Source: Planctomycetota bacterium (GTDB lineage: Bacteria > Planctomycetota > UBA1135). From it: a stretch of 64,000 nt of DNA. This document shows positions 63,022 through 64,000 of this stretch, one piece after another. The notes under the pieces were generated by a model. That model was not told the origin of the DNA and made no database searches. It saw only the letters and a list, made by a program, of their open reading frames with translations. Position 1 is the stretch's first letter; every line of letters starts with the position of its first letter. The position numbers and the translations under genes were made by a program. The stretch covers positions 186,001 to 250,000 of the forward strand of contig SHNF01000018.1 in the NCBI GenBank assembly GCA_004295085.1, given 5' to 3'.

Positions 63022-64000
63022 CTAGGCGCCGGCGCGCGCGGCTTCCGGGGCCCGCCGCAGGCGCGCCAGCGCCGTCGCCGCCAGGTAAAGCGCCAGCAGG
63101 ATGAAGGCGGCCGCGCCCAGCCCGTTGAGCAGCTCGACGTCCAGCCCGTGCGTGGCCGCCAGGTTCGCGAGCAGCAGGCGCATGAGCGCCCAGAGCGTGA
63201 CGACCAGCACGAACAACATCGGCACGAGCGCGAAGCCGGCGGGCCGGCGGCGCGCGTGCAGCCAGACGCCCACGGCCATGAGCGTGAGGGCCGCGAGCAG
63301 CTGGTTCGACGCGCCGAACAGGGTCCAGAAGCGCGCCCAGCTGCCACCGCCGCCGAAGACCAGGAAGAGCAGCGGCAAGGTGATGGTGAGCAGCGTGCCG
63401 ACCAGGGCGCCCGCGCGCCCGCGCCAGCCGGTCAGCTCCTGCACCATGTAGCGGCCCAGGCGCGTCGTCACGTCCAGCGTATCGAACACGAACGTGGAGA
63501 AGGCCATGGCGCCGAAGGTGACCGCGAAGCGGTAGTTATGCTCGCCGACCAGCAGGGTCATGAAGCGGCCGATGCCGTTGCCGTAGATGGTGCCCGGCGC
63601 GGCGCCGGCCAGGTCCTCCGGCCGTGCGATCATCACCGTCACCAGGGCGATCAGCGCCACGAAAGCCTCGGCCAGCATGGCGCCGTAGCCGATCACCCGC
63701 ATGTGCGACTCCTTCGCCACCTGCTTGGACGTGGTACCGGAGCAGACCAGCCCGTGGAAGCCGGAGCAGGCGCCGCAGGCGATGGTCACGAACAGGAAGG
63801 GGAACAGCGCCCCGGAGGCCCCGCCCGCATTCCAGGACTTGAAGGCCGGCTGCTGGATGTCGTAGCCGCCGAACAGGACGCCGATGACGCCCATGGCCAG
63901 CGCCGCGTAGAGGACGAAGCCGCCCAGGTAGCCGCGCGGCTGCAGCAGGGCCCACACGGGCGCCACGGAGGCCACGCAGCAGTAGGCCAGGATGATCAGG
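63022..64000 (-). CDS. cstA: CstA-type carbon starvation transporter, C-terminal part (5' end outside window)
   Basis: About 326 C-terminal codons are visible. The frame is open to the window edge, where LIILAYCCVASVAPVWALLQPRGYL matches the conserved middle of CstA. SGFHGLVCSGTTSKQVAKESH, AFVALIALVTVM and FGASNQLLAALTL are further hallmarks, with about seven membrane helices. CstA proteins take up pyruvate or peptides. The C-terminus is slightly shorter than in E. coli. The start lies beyond 64000. Confidence 0.93.
   Translation of the reverse strand, partial: LIILAYCCVASVAPVWALLQPRGYLGGFVLYAALAMGVIGVLFGGYDIQQPAFKSWNAGGASGALFPFLFVTIACGACSGFHGLVCSGTTSKQVAKESHMRVIGYGAMLAEAFVALIALVTVMIARPEDLAGAAPGTIYGNGIGRFMTLLVGEHNYRFAVTFGAMAFSTFVFDTLDVTTRLGRYMVQELTGWRGRAGALVGTLLTITLPLLFLVFGGGGSWARFWTLFGASNQLLAALTLMAVGVWLHARRRPAGFALVPMLFVLVVTLWALMRLLLANLAATHGLDVELLNGLGAAAFILLALYLAATALARLRRAPEAARAGA

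Overview
The window is very GC-rich (about 70% by eye) and gene-dense, with several tight operons. No rRNA, tRNA or CRISPR array was seen. The gene content best fits a Planctomycetota bacterium, possibly an uncultivated lineage. The main clues are a glycine-rich exported protein at the left edge, a secreted protein with a cysteine-rich C-terminal domain (17514-18566), carboxypeptidase-regulatory-like proteins, DUF4331, a vanadium haloperoxidase-like enzyme, IcmF, futalosine-pathway menaquinone genes and many sulfatase/GT-C genes. This placement is an inference from protein style; no marker phylogeny was possible.

Layout. 1-2.7 kb: the end of an exported protein, a small membrane protein and a complete IS1-like insertion sequence. 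2.7-7.3 kb: fused isobutyryl-CoA mutase (icmF) with its MerR regulator, then endonuclease III. 7.3-7.7 kb: non-coding, with a strong hairpin and a short element (MITE) that shares terminal repeats with the IS at 1.5 kb. 7.8-10.6 kb: type III polyketide synthase, alpha/beta hydrolase and a VOC protein. 10.6-13.8 kb: an ECF sigma factor followed by a remarkable anti-sigma fusion (zinc finger, membrane helix, FecR-like, TPR, C25/caspase-like domain). 13.9-16.1 kb: a TPR/thioredoxin-like exported protein.

16.3-28.4 kb: a moxR-DUF58-batA/B/C/D/E type operon, split between moxR and DUF58 by a reversed low-GC secreted gene and a 3-kb element with two different DDE transposases. 28.5-30.1 kb: a phosphoesterase with a highly charged tail. 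30.1-32.8 kb: a low-GC scrap zone with a BrnA antitoxin relic, an unknown membrane-anchored protein and broken IS5 and IS630 copies. 32.9-42.8 kb: surface-carbohydrate or precursor genes (transketolase, UDP-glucose dehydrogenase, sulfatase-fold protein, two GT-C membrane proteins and a UGDH-C-like membrane protein). 42.7-46.3 kb: two carboxypeptidase-regulatory-like proteins. 46.5-54.6 kb: housekeeping genes, including proS and mqnA/mqnE.

54.6-60.4 kb: a second ECF sigma factor with a ChrR-like zinc/cupin anti-sigma, next to DUF4331, TPR and vanadium-haloperoxidase genes. Similar promoter-like sites precede DUF4331 and the haloperoxidase, suggesting one stress regulon. 60.4-64 kb: an FG-GAP metalloprotease and the C-terminal part of a CstA-type transporter that runs off the right edge. 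The most promising candidates for new biology are the sigma/anti-sigma-C25 fusion, the two-transposase element and the sigma/ChrR/haloperoxidase cluster.
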